A DNA stretch of 64,000 nucleotides from Klebsormidium nitens (lineage: Eukaryota > Streptophyta > Klebsormidiophyceae > Klebsormidiales > Klebsormidiaceae). Under the pieces are notes generated by a model. That model searched no databases. It was not told the DNA's origin and worked only from the letters and a program-made list of their open reading frames with translations. A program made the translations under genes and the position numbers. This document shows, one piece after another, positions 48,506 to 64,000 of this stretch. Numbering within the stretch: the stretch's first letter is position 1; the number at the start of each line of letters is the position of its first letter. The DNA lies in contig DF237020.1 in the NCBI GenBank assembly GCA_000708835.1, positions 1 through 64,000 of the forward strand. Direction: 5' to 3'.

Positions 48506-50200
48506 TACTGGACCACCTCAAAATCGCTCAACAAAAATATTGATGAGCTCTCCTTGTTCTAAAGTTTAAGCGTGCTAGCAACCCCAGAAACCCCGCATGG
48601 CTTCTGCCACTGAAAGAAACAAACTCCTGCCGCCTGCGTCTCAGCCAGAAGCTGCCTTCACAGGATGCTGGTCGTGGAACTTTCTCTGTGAGCTGTGGAT
48701 TGTACCTATAGACTCAGAGATTACCTTTATTACCTATTTCAAATTTGGATGTTGGTATTGGTAGTGTCTATTGCCCGCTGCTGTTTATTCGGTAACCGTA
48801 CCTGAAGAACGTCGGTACCGGTCCTGGCCGGGGTCTTTCTACACATCGAAAATTAGCCGCCCTTTGGAACAGGTGGCCGGTTTCTTCTGCGTTCTTTGAC
48901 ACACATCAAGCCTTTCCCGCTTGTCCCTTCTCATACTGGAGACTCTGCTCGAATACTGCACCTGATCTTCTGCGCCCCTAGAGCAGTGGGCTTGTCGACA
49001 GAAGGAAAAGTGCATTGCTAGCTGTTTCGGGGCGAGCTGCCGCCGAGCACCGGTCCTATGGTCCTAGTATCTTAGCATCTGCATGGAAGACTACACACGG
49101 ACAAATGCCATTAGAATGGTATTGGAATTGAAAGGCTGTACTATTAAACTTTCATATAAACTTACATCAGTGTGTGCCAGCACCCAGAGTTCGTCCATGT
49201 TTTGGCATTTTGCTCATTGACACATGGCTTGTGACCGATCAAGTACAATTTCGCTCAATGATCATTATGCACATTCGCCATGTATCATCAGGAGCTGTTC
49301 TCTTAGGTCCGTTCACATGGTTGGTGATCGGGTGTCTTGGAGCGAGAGGCTAGCGCCTCTGCCACCAAGGTCGCGCTGCGGATCACTGACACTGGCACAT
49401 GTGTAGGTCCTAGGAGAATGTAATGCCCCTGGATGCATGTAAAACGGCCCCACCATAGCCCCATGCCTTTGATAGTGCACGGGCTTGTAGAGAAGTCAAC
49501 ATCAAAAGTTTGTGCTTGCCAGCCTGAACGCCAAGTTTGCATTTTACGACTCAGACGAGTCACATCAAGTCTGATCCGGCCTCATCCAAAATGAACTCAC
49601 TGTCTTGTGCCAGTGGGCATGGCCATCGCCATGGCCGTTGCTCCCATGATGTTTGAGATTGGACCAGATGCGCGTAGCTGCTTTCTTACAAAGCGCATGG
49701 TGTAACATGCGGGAACACATTGTTGATTAACTTACCTACAAAGCTCACAATCTCACTTAATTTTTTGATCCTTGGTGTCGATCCCATGTACCAGATCCTA
49801 CATGCATACATTCTGGCACAGCGGAAGAACTATCATTGTGCATATGCATGAGAGCTCTCGATTGTGACCTTCCCTGTCATGTACGAGACATAGGTTATAT
49901 TGCATATCGAGATTTTGTCCACTTCGTCTCAAAAAGATAAATTGTGATAACACCAACCGCCAAGCTCCCTTGAGCGACGGAATGAGCTGACAATCCGGCC
50001 TTTCCAGCTTGTTCAACACGACAGCACATATATCCCTTGACTTGAGTACAATTTCATGGGACCGGTTGCCTGTTCGGCTATGACACAAATGACTTGCTCA
50101 TTCTTTGCCATCCAATTTAGATTCTGCTAATAGAACAAAGACTTAAGTTCCAAACTTGTACCTATATGTTACACCCCCTGTTTTGGGGCCTCCCGGCCCA
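48506..50200. other. intergenic between TIC20 and Derlin
   Basis: About 1.7 kb with no supported gene. It should include the TIC20 promoter (adjacent to 48505) and the Derlin 3' flank. No repeat, RNA gene or motif was recognised by eye. Confidence 0.45.
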
Positions 50201-52560
50201 TTAGTCATTCCTTTCATTCGGCCGCGCTTCGTCTCCCCCCCAAGCGCCTCCAACAACACCACCCACAGCAGCTGCTTGACGTGCTCGGAGGTCAACAACG
50301 ACATCGTCATCCGGAAAGATTGCTTTCAAAAGCGCTGGTGTTTTCAGGAGGCGCCGGCCCTGTGACCACAAGTGATGGGCTTCAAGAACGGCTCCTATTT
50401 GCATGTCTGATGACTTTGCTTCCCCAATATAAGGAAACGATTGGGACAGCAGGCAGGGCACTCAGAAAATAACCAAGCAATCAGAGTTCGAGCGGAAGTA
50501 CTCAAGCCAGGATTGAGGGGCGATTCAGATCTGAAACAATGAACCAGCTTGTCCACTCCACAAGCGAAAAAACTCCAGCCGACTTGTTGGCCTGCCAATA
50601 TTGTAAAGTTCAGTATGACACTAGTACCCAATCGCCGTTGCCATGATTCTTCAAAGCGCAGGCGGAATTGCATTGCAAACATGACAAGCGGAACTTACTG
50701 TGAGACGGGGGTACACGTCCTCAAGGTAGAAGTAGGCATGACCGGCTGCCATACCCTGCCATACGCAACAATACCCGATTTCAACTTGACGAACTTCTTG
50801 TGAAGCCAAAAACAAAAGATTTCAATGAAGAAGCAGCGCAGGTGCATCTGATCCGAAGCTCTTTATACTCCCTCAAGCAACAACGTTAGAAGCAGTGTTT
50901 CGGCTCTTCAGACCTGCCAATAGGGATATCTTGCAATCCAATCACCTATACTTTTAAGACAAGGCTTTCTCACAAGATCAGAAGCGTTGTCCTGTTCTTT
51001 TGATGTGAACCTTACCAGAAGATCTACGACGGGACTGCTTCCGAGCATGAGGGAAAACCCGAGAAGAACCCAAGGAAGGTACGGGGCTGTGAAGTTGAAC
51101 AGGCCCAAGAAGCTCATCTGCACGTACGGGTTGCGGCGGCCCCAGACGTAAACCTGCATCATCGAAGAGGATAGCTACTCAGAAAGAGTTTTTTGTCGGT
51201 TCGAGGGATCCCCTCACGTTTGGAAATCCACAGAGTCGAATACAACAGCTACAGAAAGGAACTTTGTGTCACCTTGAAAAATCCCCTCTCGGATACATCA
51301 CCAAATCTGGCTTGTGTAATGCTGCCCGATTGGAATCCTGAAAGCCTGTATTTGAAGCAGTGCATCATACAAATAGAAGGATTCAAAGATAGCAATAAAA
51401 AGTATCAGCGCTAGCGGCCAAGCAGAGTATCATCAGTTGCGTGTCCAGAAGATCATCTTGAGACAAGATGAGCAGAAGACCGCGATAACAAGGACGTACA
51501 GCTTACCATCATGAAAGTGAGTGAGTGCCCCAAGAATTGGATATTTACAAATGGGGCTGCGGTTGTGAGCAGGACACCACCAAAGATGAGCATGTAGAAG
51601 AAGTCTGCTGTTCGGCCTCGGAAGGAGGTCTCCTCTAGGAGTTTGCAGTACCGCGAAAGGAAGAACATGTGAAAGAGGAAATCAAGACCTGCCACAAGAA
51701 CGAGAAGGCTTGTAAGCTCGGGCATCTGCAATCAGGACCTTCAGCTTGTGTGCGACAAAACTCAAGATCGGCATGGTGCCAAGCAATATATGCATCTAGC
51801 TGAAGCGATTGCATCCGGTGATATACTCGCTGCCCTTACAGGCCATATCTCCGCTGCAACTTGCCCTGGGCCCTCACCTAAGTGTCCGAAGTAGAAGAAG
51901 TTTGTGAACAGCCTCCATAGTTGAAAGCGTTGAAATATCAGCTTTGCATTGAAGTAGACAGAGTACGGAGAGATGACCTGTAGGAACAACCAAGACACAC
52001 AGAGTCAAGTATGGGAAACACATCGCTATATTCCAAGAAAAGTGAGCCTCCAATGAACAGCACTCCAGACGAAAACATATTGGATGCAGGACTCAAGAGT
52101 CCAGTTGATTCCATGCCAGCACCAAAGAGCTCTGACTTTAAAGATCCCTACCCACTCACAAGAGATAGTATTCAATACATCTGCAGAAAAACGTTAAAAG
52201 CTTGAGGTACTTCACATTCACTTGCAAGCAAGTCACGAAAAGCTAACTACATTAGATCCAGGGACAAGGAAAGCTGTGGCATGTGAGTACCTGCAAGTAC
52301 CCAAATCTTGCAGAGTGATAGGAGAGATAGCTGACTGCATGTACGCTTGGTGCAATTTGGCCTCTAGCAAGGGCCAAAGCAACACCAGCAACAAGCAAGG
52401 GCCGCACAGAAAGCAAAAACCTTACAGACAAAGACGCATCATTCCAAAAGAGGGTGCTTACATCAAGTGCAATGCCAGCGGTAGTCAGGAAGGAGAGTGT
52501 CAGATAAGACCGTGTGATGATGGGCATTTGCTTATACCAATCCTCGATGGTTTGGGCCAT
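50201..52560 (-). CDS. DER: Derlin (DER1-like ER quality-control protein)
   Basis: Six exons, all in phase: 52560-52462, 51977-51878, 51688-51507, 51153-51016, 50755-50699, 50359-50201; 244 residues. Derlins are rhomboid-like ER membrane proteins lacking protease activity that help retrotranslocate misfolded proteins for ER-associated degradation. Family blocks in order: [131 protein letters not shown]. The exon 2/3 junction was fixed by the conserved FGHLGLDFLFH. The tail ([20 protein letters not shown]) differs from land-plant Derlins. Length is usual for the family. Head-to-head with SRP54. Confidence 0.95.
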
Positions 52561-53531
52561 CTCGGACGGTTAGCCCTTCAAGCGGTTGACAAGGTTGCTT
52601 GCTAAAGTAAGGGGCCAGTTGTACGTGTGCAGCTCCTCTACCTATGCTCTGACACAAGGCTAGAGAACTGCCCAGCCTTCGGCCCCAGCCAAAACCTTTC
52701 CACCGGCTTACGAGGAATACTTGCGCCCCAGGGGCCGGAACATGTACTTGAAGAAATCTTTGAACTTGTTTCCAAACCCTAAAGTCCCCCCCTCAACTTC
52801 GCTCCCTCGTTCCAGTAAAACAACCCCAGGAAAGATGTCCTTCACAAGAAGAAACTCAGGACGCTGCTTTGAAAATTTCTGACGATTGGATTCAAAGACG
52901 AGGAGGCGGCAAGTGCCAGGCTAGGGTGCAGGCGCCCTCCTCAAATTTGTGTTCCTTCTTCAGATTTTCGTCTCGACTTTGCTTGCTGCATGCCATCTCG
53001 TAAACCTGAGTCTATTTACGGCCAGAGAAAGAAGGGAGCCACTCCTTATCTGATTGGCTCGAAAGTCCATCAGGCATTTTGAACCGTCGAGTGAGCGCAT
53101 CGTGCGGCGCCGAAAGTGTGTATGATGTGGCGTGCGAGAGGAAGCAGCGGTGCCTAAATATTCAACAGGGGTCGTCACTGGTCAGGGAGAGTCGTGCATT
53201 CTTCGTGAACTGGGAAGAGCTTGGACTCGGAGCACGAGTCAGAGAGCCAGAGACCTGACTGGAGAGAGAGGAAGCCTCCGAAGAAAGACGAGTTCTGGCA
53301 TTGAGCGTGTTCACCATCTTTGATTCTTAGAAAATCAAAGCAACCTAGCTAGCTCGATCTATTACATGCTTCTTTAGGCTGGCCGCAAAGTTATATTTCA
53401 TGAGAACAATCTGAAAGCGCGGCCGGTACGTTGGGGAGGGCGGTGGTTGAGAGCTTGCTGATCCAGATTTTTAATTTGAAACTCTCAACTCTAGAACTTT
53501 GCCTCTGGCAGTCTCACGTTAAGCTGCAACC
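52561..53531. promoter_or_regulatory. divergent promoter region (Derlin / SRP54)
   Basis: 971 bp between the two start codons, both directing ER-pathway proteins outward. GA-rich and CT-rich tracts occur, but no defined element could be named. Any co-regulation, for example by an ER stress element, is inference. Confidence 0.4.
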
Positions 53532-58756
<5,225 letters not shown>

Positions 58757-60624
58757 TCCTTAGTGGCGCCATGCGCCTAGGTTTGTTTTCAATCCGATCT
58801 GTAACATAGTTGTCGCACGCAACCCACCGTCCATTGCCTGGCTAGGCATTTGCGAAGCTGTGGTTCACGATCACTCGATGTGTGTGTCAAATGCATTCAT
58901 AGACGCTTGATCCAAAGTTTAGGTCCGCTTGGCAGCGGCCTGGCATTCGGTTCTCATGTGAGTAACTTGAGGATCAGGATATCATGGCCGCAGCTACCGG
59001 CCATGGACACCACTTCTTTTATCTAGCCCCTGGCATCGGGCCCATGTTATACTAGCATGTGGCATGACACCGCCAATCGCGATCGCCTGATGGTTCAGTG
59101 AGTATGCAGCACTGTTGCATACGATCCACAATGAGCGTTATATATTACTACTTGCATCATGGTGCTAGCTGCTGCGCCCACTGCCATGACGACTGCATGA
59201 TGCATGCAGCCATCCGTTTCTATAGCAAGTCAGGCAACCGGAATAGCATCAGATTGTGTATTTAAGGTCATCTGAATTATTCAATTGCTATACGGTCCTT
59301 TCAGCGAGTACGTCCAATCATCAAATACACTCTGCTCTTTGCGCTGTCCAAAGATAGTTTATAGTAACAAGCACCTTACTGTCAGATGGATTCGGTACGT
59401 CGGTGGGACCACATATGGAGCCTTTGGCATTTCTATGTGCATGCCATGATCCTCATGAGCTGCACAAACGGGGCTGAAACAACAGAACTTGCGACCATGG
59501 CTTCAAAGTGCAGCCGTCAGATCAGCAGAGAGGCTGGATGCATCAGCATGATTGCACATGACTGATCACTTCCAGCGACATCTTAACGCACCAACGGGTC
59601 TTTTCCTGACAAGCAGATCAATCAACTGCTCACAGATAGCAACAGCTGGCTTCGCAGCTTTCAATCAGGCACTTCCCTTGCGGCATACTGAAATACAATG
59701 CGCCCCTCCGATACGGAAACCGCATTCGGGACCTGAACAGGGTCGTCTTGGCTTATTTCCCCTGCATTTGTCTCCCTCCTCCTATCAAGAGGTTCCACGT
59801 CCTTTTCTACAGGCCTTCCACGAGTGCCGACGAAAACAAGCGTCCCAGCCTGTTGGAAAGGATATTGTGTGTGAGCAAGGTGAACAGCTTTGATTCAAGA
59901 CCGATTTTGAAGTCGCGGAATCGACGGGTAGAAACGTAGTTTGTCAGGTCGGTGCTTGCGTCCAGCTGTTTGAGCGAGACCAGATATGCAGCAAGAGGCT
60001 GTTGGGGTAAGATTCTACGAATCCTGTCAAAAGAGGTGGCTCCCCTTGCGCAAAAAAGAAGAAGCTTCGATCGAGGTCAGCAGTCAGGAGAGCAGCATGT
60101 GGATGCCTACATGACTCGACCAAGGAAAGAACCATTATCAGCTTCTCCGAAACTTGCTACTTGTCGAAACAAAGTGAAGGCAGATCACTTTGACGATGTC
60201 GGGCAGACCACTTCATCCGCATCCTTATGTGAACGCTGTACTACGATGTTGCACCGGCACCATAACCATTTGAAATATCTGTAATCCGTTGGGCACAGCC
60301 AGCCGGCCGGCAAAAGACCTGGCTGTCAAAAAGCACCCTGTTTTGACTTCAACACGTACACCACCTCGAAACAACAATCACCGCCCCACCGATGTCACCA
60401 GCTGCTAGAGTGAGATGAGCGCAAAACCCTTTCGTTCCAAGCGAATAGGACAACAGAGCTTTTCTTCTCAAAAATTACAGAAACCGCAAGCAGTCCCTAA
60501 CCAAGTCTGTGCTTTTACATACCGACCCAGGTCTCTATCAACCCGGCTTTTATCCACTGCAGAACCCTTCCTAACCCCAAAATGAAAAGAAGCCCTCACC
60601 AACCCGCAAAGCCTGTACCCTCAC
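58757..60624. other. intergenic between convergent SRP54 and WD40 gene
   Basis: No gene was supported. The remaining 3' exon or exons of the minus-strand WD40 gene may lie in the right part of this stretch but could not be identified. CATG/GCATGC-type words are frequent near 59040-59220. Confidence 0.4.
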
Positions 60625-63600
60625 CTGGGTGCCCGCTGCAAGTTCGTCGCTTAAAGGGTGCACCGCCACCGACGCAGGCGGGTCGTCTATTAATACTCTA
60701 GGCGGCTCCACGCTTCTGGAGTGCCGTTGCCGCTTTTCTGCCGCAGCCCGACTCTGCTGGGCCGCGGCCCGAGAAGCTTCCGCCGGAGCCGTCGCCCCCG
60801 GTTCTTTTTGCCGGTCGTGACTGCCGGGCAAAGAAACCAGCTTCAGGACCAAGTAAGGCACAACGAGATGGAGCAAGCTTTTTCGAAGCTTCGAAGCGAG
60901 TCGTCTGCTTGTTCTTCCAGTTAGAGGACGCAAGCAGACAATGTCCCATTTGGGGATATCGTTTCACCACGAAAAAGTCATCAAGTGCGAAGCTAGCAAA
61001 GCGCGATGAAGGAGCCACTATCCACTACAAGCTGCTAGTTCAAGGCCGTTTTCATGATTTTTCTTCAGGCACTCCTCCCATACAGCTGCTTTGCAGACTT
61101 ATCACCCGCTTTTAGCCTATCAGAACTGCACAGCACGACTTGCGCAATCTACCTAGTAGCGGAGCTCTGTCTCTGGCAGAAAGTATGAAGGAGGCTCTTT
61201 CAGAAAGAGAGTCGGTAGTCGGCTGTTGTTCGCTCACCCGGCTTCGCCAGAAGGCGTCGGCTCGTCTTCTCCCACCCAGCAGCGCGACCGTGGGTGGGCC
61301 GTAAAGTCTAAGAAAGTCAGTAGGGGTTCGTTGGATGCGGGGACGCAGAACACCTGCGCGAAAATAGTGAGAGCCTGGTAAAGAAAGTTTGCAAAGACTG
61401 GATGCAGGACGATTTTACAGGATTCCAAGAACAATGAGAAAGTGATATTGAAAAGGTGATAATCGAAAAAGTTGGGCCCTCAGAGCAGGGAAAGCAAGAG
61501 ACAGGGTGCGAACCCTTTCGTCTACCGCAAAATATGGATTTTGAGTCGCTTTAAGTCACAATATTTCTCCCTTCGATACAATCTAGAGTAATGCCTCCGC
61601 TGCGCACAGCCAATACTGACTGTTCAATATACCAGCAAAAATGGCTGTGTTTTGAAGCATTCGAAAATTGGACTTAGTTCCCTCTGAGTTTTAGTCTGTC
61701 TCCAGAGATACATCTCGAGCAGTGACCCAATTGAGGGAAAACGAGGGAACCTTCCTTTGCAGGAAAGGATCCTGAACAATGCGTGTTCCAACCTTTCGCG
61801 GCCTCGTGTGAGTCCTTCGCCAACCCCAGACTGTTAACCTCAAAAGAAGCACGCTGAAAGCAGCGGCGACCTACCGAGCCTGTGGGCAGCCACACGGGTC
61901 GCCTCCTCCGGCCCAGTGTCCAGGCGAGCCCCGTCTGCAAGCCGTCTTGCCAGGGCGGCGGCGGGCAGTACGCGTGCGTTATCTTTTGCGAGAGCGTGTC
62001 GACGGCGCCGGACCAGCCGTTGTTGAGGTGGAACGCGAGCTGGCGCGGGTTGGAGGGGTTGAACGCGAGAGCGTGGATGGCGCTGGTTTCGACGTCCGTC
62101 TGGCTCTGTTTAAGGATGGTTAGGAATTCAGCTTTCAGAGTTTCTGAAATCCAGAGACATTACAGCATACGTTACGATACATTACAGCTGGCGGGCGTTG
62201 GAGTGATACAAAGCGAGAGCGTGGATGGCGCTGCTTTCGACGTCCGTCTTGCTCTGTGAAGAGTGACTTGGATGTTGGGGTGTTGAAAATCTGAAGGTCT
62301 TCGGTATCTCAACAGACAGTAACCGGCGGGGTCTAGAGGGGTTGAAAGCGAGAGCGTGGATGGCGCTGGTTTCGACCTCCGTCTGGCCCTGCTTAAGGAG
62401 GGTTGTAAATCCAGTTTGTGGGGTTTAAGGTCCGAAATCGACAGTACAGCTGCCAAGATTAGAGGGGTGTGAAGCGAGAGCGTGGATGGCGCTGGTTTCG
62501 ACGTCCGTCTGGGTCTGTTTAAGAAGGGCTGTGAATTCAGCTTCTGGGGTTTAGAGGTCTGGAAATAATCAGACAGGTCAGCTGCTGGCATTAGAGGGGT
62601 TGAAAGCGAGAGCATAAAAATGGAAAACTTGAGGCTCCATTCTGAAGAATCTCTCACGATCTAGGAAACTAATAGCCGGCGAGCATGAGTAAGGAGTGTC
62701 GGCCTTAATGAAAGGCGCTCCGTTCCAACGTCCGTCTGGCTCTGTGAAAGGAGACAATCACGGGACCCAACTCGATCGAATCTTTAAGCCCTTGAAAGCG
62801 TTTAATGAATCACCAACTGGCAAATGTTTCAACGTCCGTCTGGCTCTGTGAAAGAAAACGACCAGGGTTCATGTTTTGAATGTTGAAGTATGGCTCTGCG
62901 CAAGGAGATGATTGAAACCTGAGGCTTCGAACAGTGTAGGTTTCTTGAGTTTTTGACAGAATGCTTGTTGGCGAGCGAGTGGATGGCGCTGGTTTCGGCG
63001 GCCGTCCGGCTCCGTGAAAGGAGACGATTGAGAGACTCGACCTTTATGACCTGTAACTCCTCAGAAAAATTCGACAGAATACTCGTTGGCGCGGGTCAGA
63101 GGGGTGGACGGCGAAAGCCTGAAAAGCGCTTGTTTCGACGTTCGCTTGACTCTGAGATGAAAGGCGTTCAGTGAATTCAAGCACTGGAAGCTGGAAGTCT
63201 TGCGGAAGAGCGGAAATACTGGAGGCATTTCAGAAGTTCTCCACGTGTCTGAACGAGTGTTTCAACGAGCAGGTGAGGAAACTCTGACGGCATCTGAAAG
63301 TCCTGAAACCCACATAGTGAAAACGGCCGCTCTAAGATGACGGTAAGTGTCTTGCATCGTCACTCTTTGCGAGCACCGCTGGGGCTTCGGCAACGATTCA
63401 AGCAGGAAGCTAGAAGCACCGAGAAAATTTACGGCCGAATTGCGACTTCTCTTTTCTGATACTCCTGTAGCCCGTCCACTTTTCTCTGGGGCCGACACAA
63501 AAGGTTCGGGCGCTTTCTCACACTCAAGGAGGCAAGGCTTTGCAGCAGATCCGCGAGAACGAGCCGGCAGATGGGGCGGTGGTAATCTTCGCTCGCGCGC

Positions 63601-63674
63601 ATGAACGCGCCCTGTGTGCCCCCTCGCAGGTCCCACCCGTGAATGCAGCCCCCCTCCGAGCCCGCATACAGAAC
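60625..63674 (-). CDS. WD40-repeat protein, C-terminal part only
   Basis: Recognised exons: 63674-63532 (VLYAGSEGGCIHGWDLRGG, a WD-type blade), 62105-61875 (SQTDVETSAIHALAFNPSNP, FHLNNGWSG, then CPPPPWQDG and RRPVWLPTGS), 61353-61238 (VFCVPASNEPLLTFLDFTAH) and 60820-60625 (RVLIDDPPASVAVHPLSDEL, AAGTQ). The pattern of short beta-propeller blades fits a WD40 protein, but the subfamily was not identified. The 5' part lies beyond the right edge, some exons between those listed were not found, and the stop codon is not fixed, so the outer limits are those of recognised exons only. The intron upstream of the 62105 exon is filled with copies of that exon's start. Confidence 0.6.
62015..63155 (-). 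repeat. array of about eight units copied from a WD40 exon start
   Basis: Each unit carries the minus-strand acceptor and exon start AGCCAGACGGACGTCGAAAC or a close variant. The exon-start-equivalent positions are 62105 (functional), 62253, 62388, 62514, 62741, 62845, 63011 and 63151, so spacing is about 104-227 bp and mostly near 140. Copies at 62253, 62388 and 62514 keep the acceptor AG and an open frame for 20 or more codons (VETSAIHALA); those further away are more degraded. The copies lie in the intron upstream of the true exon. Confidence 0.88.
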
Positions 63675-64000
63675 CTGCGAGAATAGCGAAAAAGGTTGCC
63701 ATAAGTTCTTGTCTTCTTTTCGACATCGAGTAACTAAGCGAGAGAACTTGTTGCTGTGCCCCGACGAAAAACGTAGATAAACTGGGGGGGAGACTTAACA
63801 GATAGATAAACTTGCATGATCCTCGAGCTGTTGCACACTTGTGAAACGGTTTCATGCGTGGTTCACAAGACTTGGAAGCAGAGGGACATGCATGGCAGGG
63901 ACTGGCATCCGCATCGACATCTAGAGCACCTACCCGGGCGGTCAACTGTAATAGACGAGGGGCAAAGGAGGCGTCGTGAGAGACACGAAAGAGCATTTGG

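Noticed and set aside
62015-63155. Regularly spaced repeats considered as a CRISPR array
   Set aside because: Units derive from a eukaryotic exon start, vary in length and decay progressively; the genome is eukaryotic.

Overview
The window is nuclear DNA of a streptophyte green alga, most likely a Klebsormidium species. The evidence is a canonical PIN auxin carrier beside plastid genes (a RuBisCO assembly factor and TIC20), plant-type BAT/GABA permease, Derlin, SRP54 and inositol 5-phosphatase genes, together with GC-rich exons split by many short GT-AG introns. The species call is recognition plus inference, not a database match. Gene models below were assembled by hand by joining reading-frame segments at GT-AG sites and checking codon phase across every junction; exon coordinates are given in the entries.

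Layout from left to right: PIN auxin efflux carrier (1558-4468, minus); head-to-head with it a RAF1-like RuBisCO accumulation factor (4967-8508, plus) with an 84-bp perfect palindrome in its first intron; an intergenic stretch; a 29-exon gene (10405-27975, plus) for a roughly 2063-residue membrane-anchored subtilase with an inserted PA domain and seven Ig-like repeats; converging on it a BAT1-like amino acid permease (28178-33844, minus); a GC-rich gap of unknown content; an NT-C2/gar2-related protein (35895-41870, minus); head-to-head with that a 5PTase (42957-46123, plus); single-exon TIC20 (47630-48505, minus); Derlin (50201-52560, minus) head-to-head with SRP54 (53532-58756, plus); and the 3' part of a WD40-repeat gene (60625 to at least 63674, minus) running off the right edge.

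No operon or single pathway links these genes. Themes are plastid biogenesis (RAF1, TIC20), ER targeting and quality control (SRP54, Derlin, divergently arranged), membrane transport (PIN, BAT) and phosphoinositide signalling. The two most unusual signals are the giant subtilase and a recurring structural pattern: at five separate exon boundaries in three genes, the exon edge plus adjoining intron has been tandemly copied and left as decaying fossils inside the intron (subtilase exons 10 and 28, SRP54 exons 4 and 5, and an array of about eight units in the WD40 gene). Two related MITE-like elements also sit close to 5' splice sites in the introns of the two convergent genes.
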